A stretch of DNA of 64,000 bases from Bradyrhizobium sp. CCGB12 (GTDB taxonomy: Bacteria > Pseudomonadota > Alphaproteobacteria > Rhizobiales > Xanthobacteraceae). This document shows, one piece after another, positions 63,383 to 64,000 of this stretch (its first letter is position 1; the number at the start of each line of letters is the position of its first letter). Position numbers and translations under genes: made by a program. The stretch covers positions 2,232,001 through 2,296,000 of the forward strand of contig NZ_JANADO010000001.1 in assembly GCF_024199845.1 (NCBI RefSeq), given 5' to 3'. Below the pieces are notes generated by a model. The model saw nothing but the letters and a program-made list of their open reading frames with translations, ran no database searches and had not been told where the DNA came from.

Positions 63383-64000
63383 TCACTCCACGCCATACCA
63401 CCGCACCAGCCGCGGCGCGGCCCAGTCGATTGCGACGGATTCGATCAGCCATCGTCCGGGTGAGGTCGCCGCGAACGCGATGCGCTGGGTCTGGCCGGGC
63501 TCGATCGCGAGCGTGTCGAGCCAGTAGGGCTTCCAGCCGTCGTCGAGCTTGTCGAGCAGGCGGAAGTGGTGGCCGTGCAGGTGGAAGATCGTGGTGACGG
63601 GGGCAGGGTTCTTCAGGGCCAGCACGACAGTGCGGCCGGCCTTGGCGCGAAAGGCGGGGGCGGATGCGGTGGAGAAACTTGCCGGCCGTATCCAACCGGC
63701 GTCGGCCGCGCCGAGCGCGACATCGAACCGCAGGGCGCCTTTCAGATCGAGCTTCTCGGGAAGGTCGTTCGAAGGGAGCGGCTGTGGTTCAAATAGGGGA
63801 GCGCGCCGCTCCCGATAGCCAGATATTGCGAGCTTGCCGATCTGGCGCGCTTCCTTCCCATCATGAAGCAGGAATGGGGCCGATGTGGCCGTATCTACAA
63901 TGGCGTCGGCGCGTGCGCCGGGGGCCAGCACCAAGGCGCCATTGCGCGCCGGAAACGGTTCCGCCGGCTGCCCGTCCAGGGCCATCACGCGGACGTCGTG
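63383..64000 (-). CDS. Multicopper-oxidase-like protein, C-terminal part (cut by window)
   Basis: Reading frame is open to the window edge, so the N-terminus is missing. The visible 205 residues are the second and third cupredoxin-like parts: ALVLAPGARADAIVDT, SGYRERRAPLFEPQPLPSNDLPEKLDLKG, then VTTIFHLHGHHFRLLDKL. HLHGH (trinuclear-site histidines) is kept, but the preceding type 1 His is Thr and the usual C-terminal HCHxxxH is replaced by GRWLIESVAIDWAAPRLVRW. The C-terminal domain therefore lacks a normal type 1 copper site. Confidence 0.85.
   Translation of the reverse strand, partial: HDVRVMALDGQPAEPFPARNGALVLAPGARADAIVDTATSAPFLLHDGKEARQIGKLAISGYRERRAPLFEPQPLPSNDLPEKLDLKGALRFDVALGAADAGWIRPASFSTASAPAFRAKAGRTVVLALKNPAPVTTIFHLHGHHFRLLDKLDDGWKPYWLDTLAIEPGQTQRIAFAATSPGRWLIESVAIDWAAPRLVRWYGVE

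Overview
The window is high-GC alphaproteobacterial chromosome. Gene content and order (nrdR-ribD-ribE-ribH-nusB-thiL, plsX-fabH-ihfA-merR, glnB-glnA on one strand, a K+-independent hppA, a GcrA-type regulator) and the many dispersed palindromic intergenic repeats point to Bradyrhizobium or a very close relative in the Nitrobacteraceae. Gene assignments rest on motif and family recognition from the sequence alone; no database search was made.

Layout. 1-6.9 kb: housekeeping run (nrdR, riboflavin genes, nusB, thiL, hppA). 7.1-13.3 kb: a Bug-type solute-binding protein, BamE, a cytochrome bc1 chaperone, a YceD-like protein, plsX, fabH, ihfA and a MerR regulator, ending at a tRNA-Pro(GGG). 13.5-17.1 kb: an AT-richer, gene-poor accessory strip just after the tRNA, holding decayed genes (integrase-like remnant, frameshifted Cys/His protein, frameshifted helix-turn-helix-sized protein), small Bradyrhizobium-type proteins, a twin-arginine-leader peptide rich in Gly and Asn, and a candidate small RNA. 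17.1-26.1 kb: RlpA, a TetR/esterase divergent pair, then a catabolic-looking block (DHDPS-like lyase, SDR, alpha/beta hydrolase, MarR, porin) in which the same 12-base sequence lies in front of the hydrolase and between marR and the porin. 26.1-33.2 kb: a second candidate small RNA, a GcrA paralogue, an amidase, YdcF, DUF169 and dehydrogenase-like proteins, and a flavin monooxygenase divergent from its MarR regulator.

33.2-42.5 kb is an exopolysaccharide locus: O-antigen-ligase-like polymerase, polyprenyl-phosphate glycosyl-1-phosphate transferase, GT4 glycosyltransferase, Wzc/GumC-like co-polymerase, FemAB/GNAT-like protein and a NodB-fold protein. Two members look catalytically degenerate. 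42.5-53.2 kb: heme A synthase, MetY, a CoA-binding protein, enoyl-CoA hydratase, thioesterase, rplM-rpsI, a diguanylate cyclase and assorted small or membrane proteins. 53.2-58.9 kb: PuuD-like hydrolase, an intact IS481-type element inserted into a chromosomal palindromic repeat with a 5-bp duplication, an NfeD-slipin pair and a secreted asparaginase. 59.1-64 kb: glnA and glnB with a sigma-54-like promoter, NAD(P)HX repair enzyme, GNAT protein and the end of a multicopper-oxidase-like gene cut by the window edge.

The least expected signals are two compact RNAs with the same hairpin-CCUCC-terminator plan, the MarR-centred operator pair, the decayed tRNA-adjacent island with its Tat-leader peptide, and several enzymes that keep their fold but have lost active-site residues (NodB-like, Wzc ATPase, alpha/beta hydrolase, multicopper oxidase).
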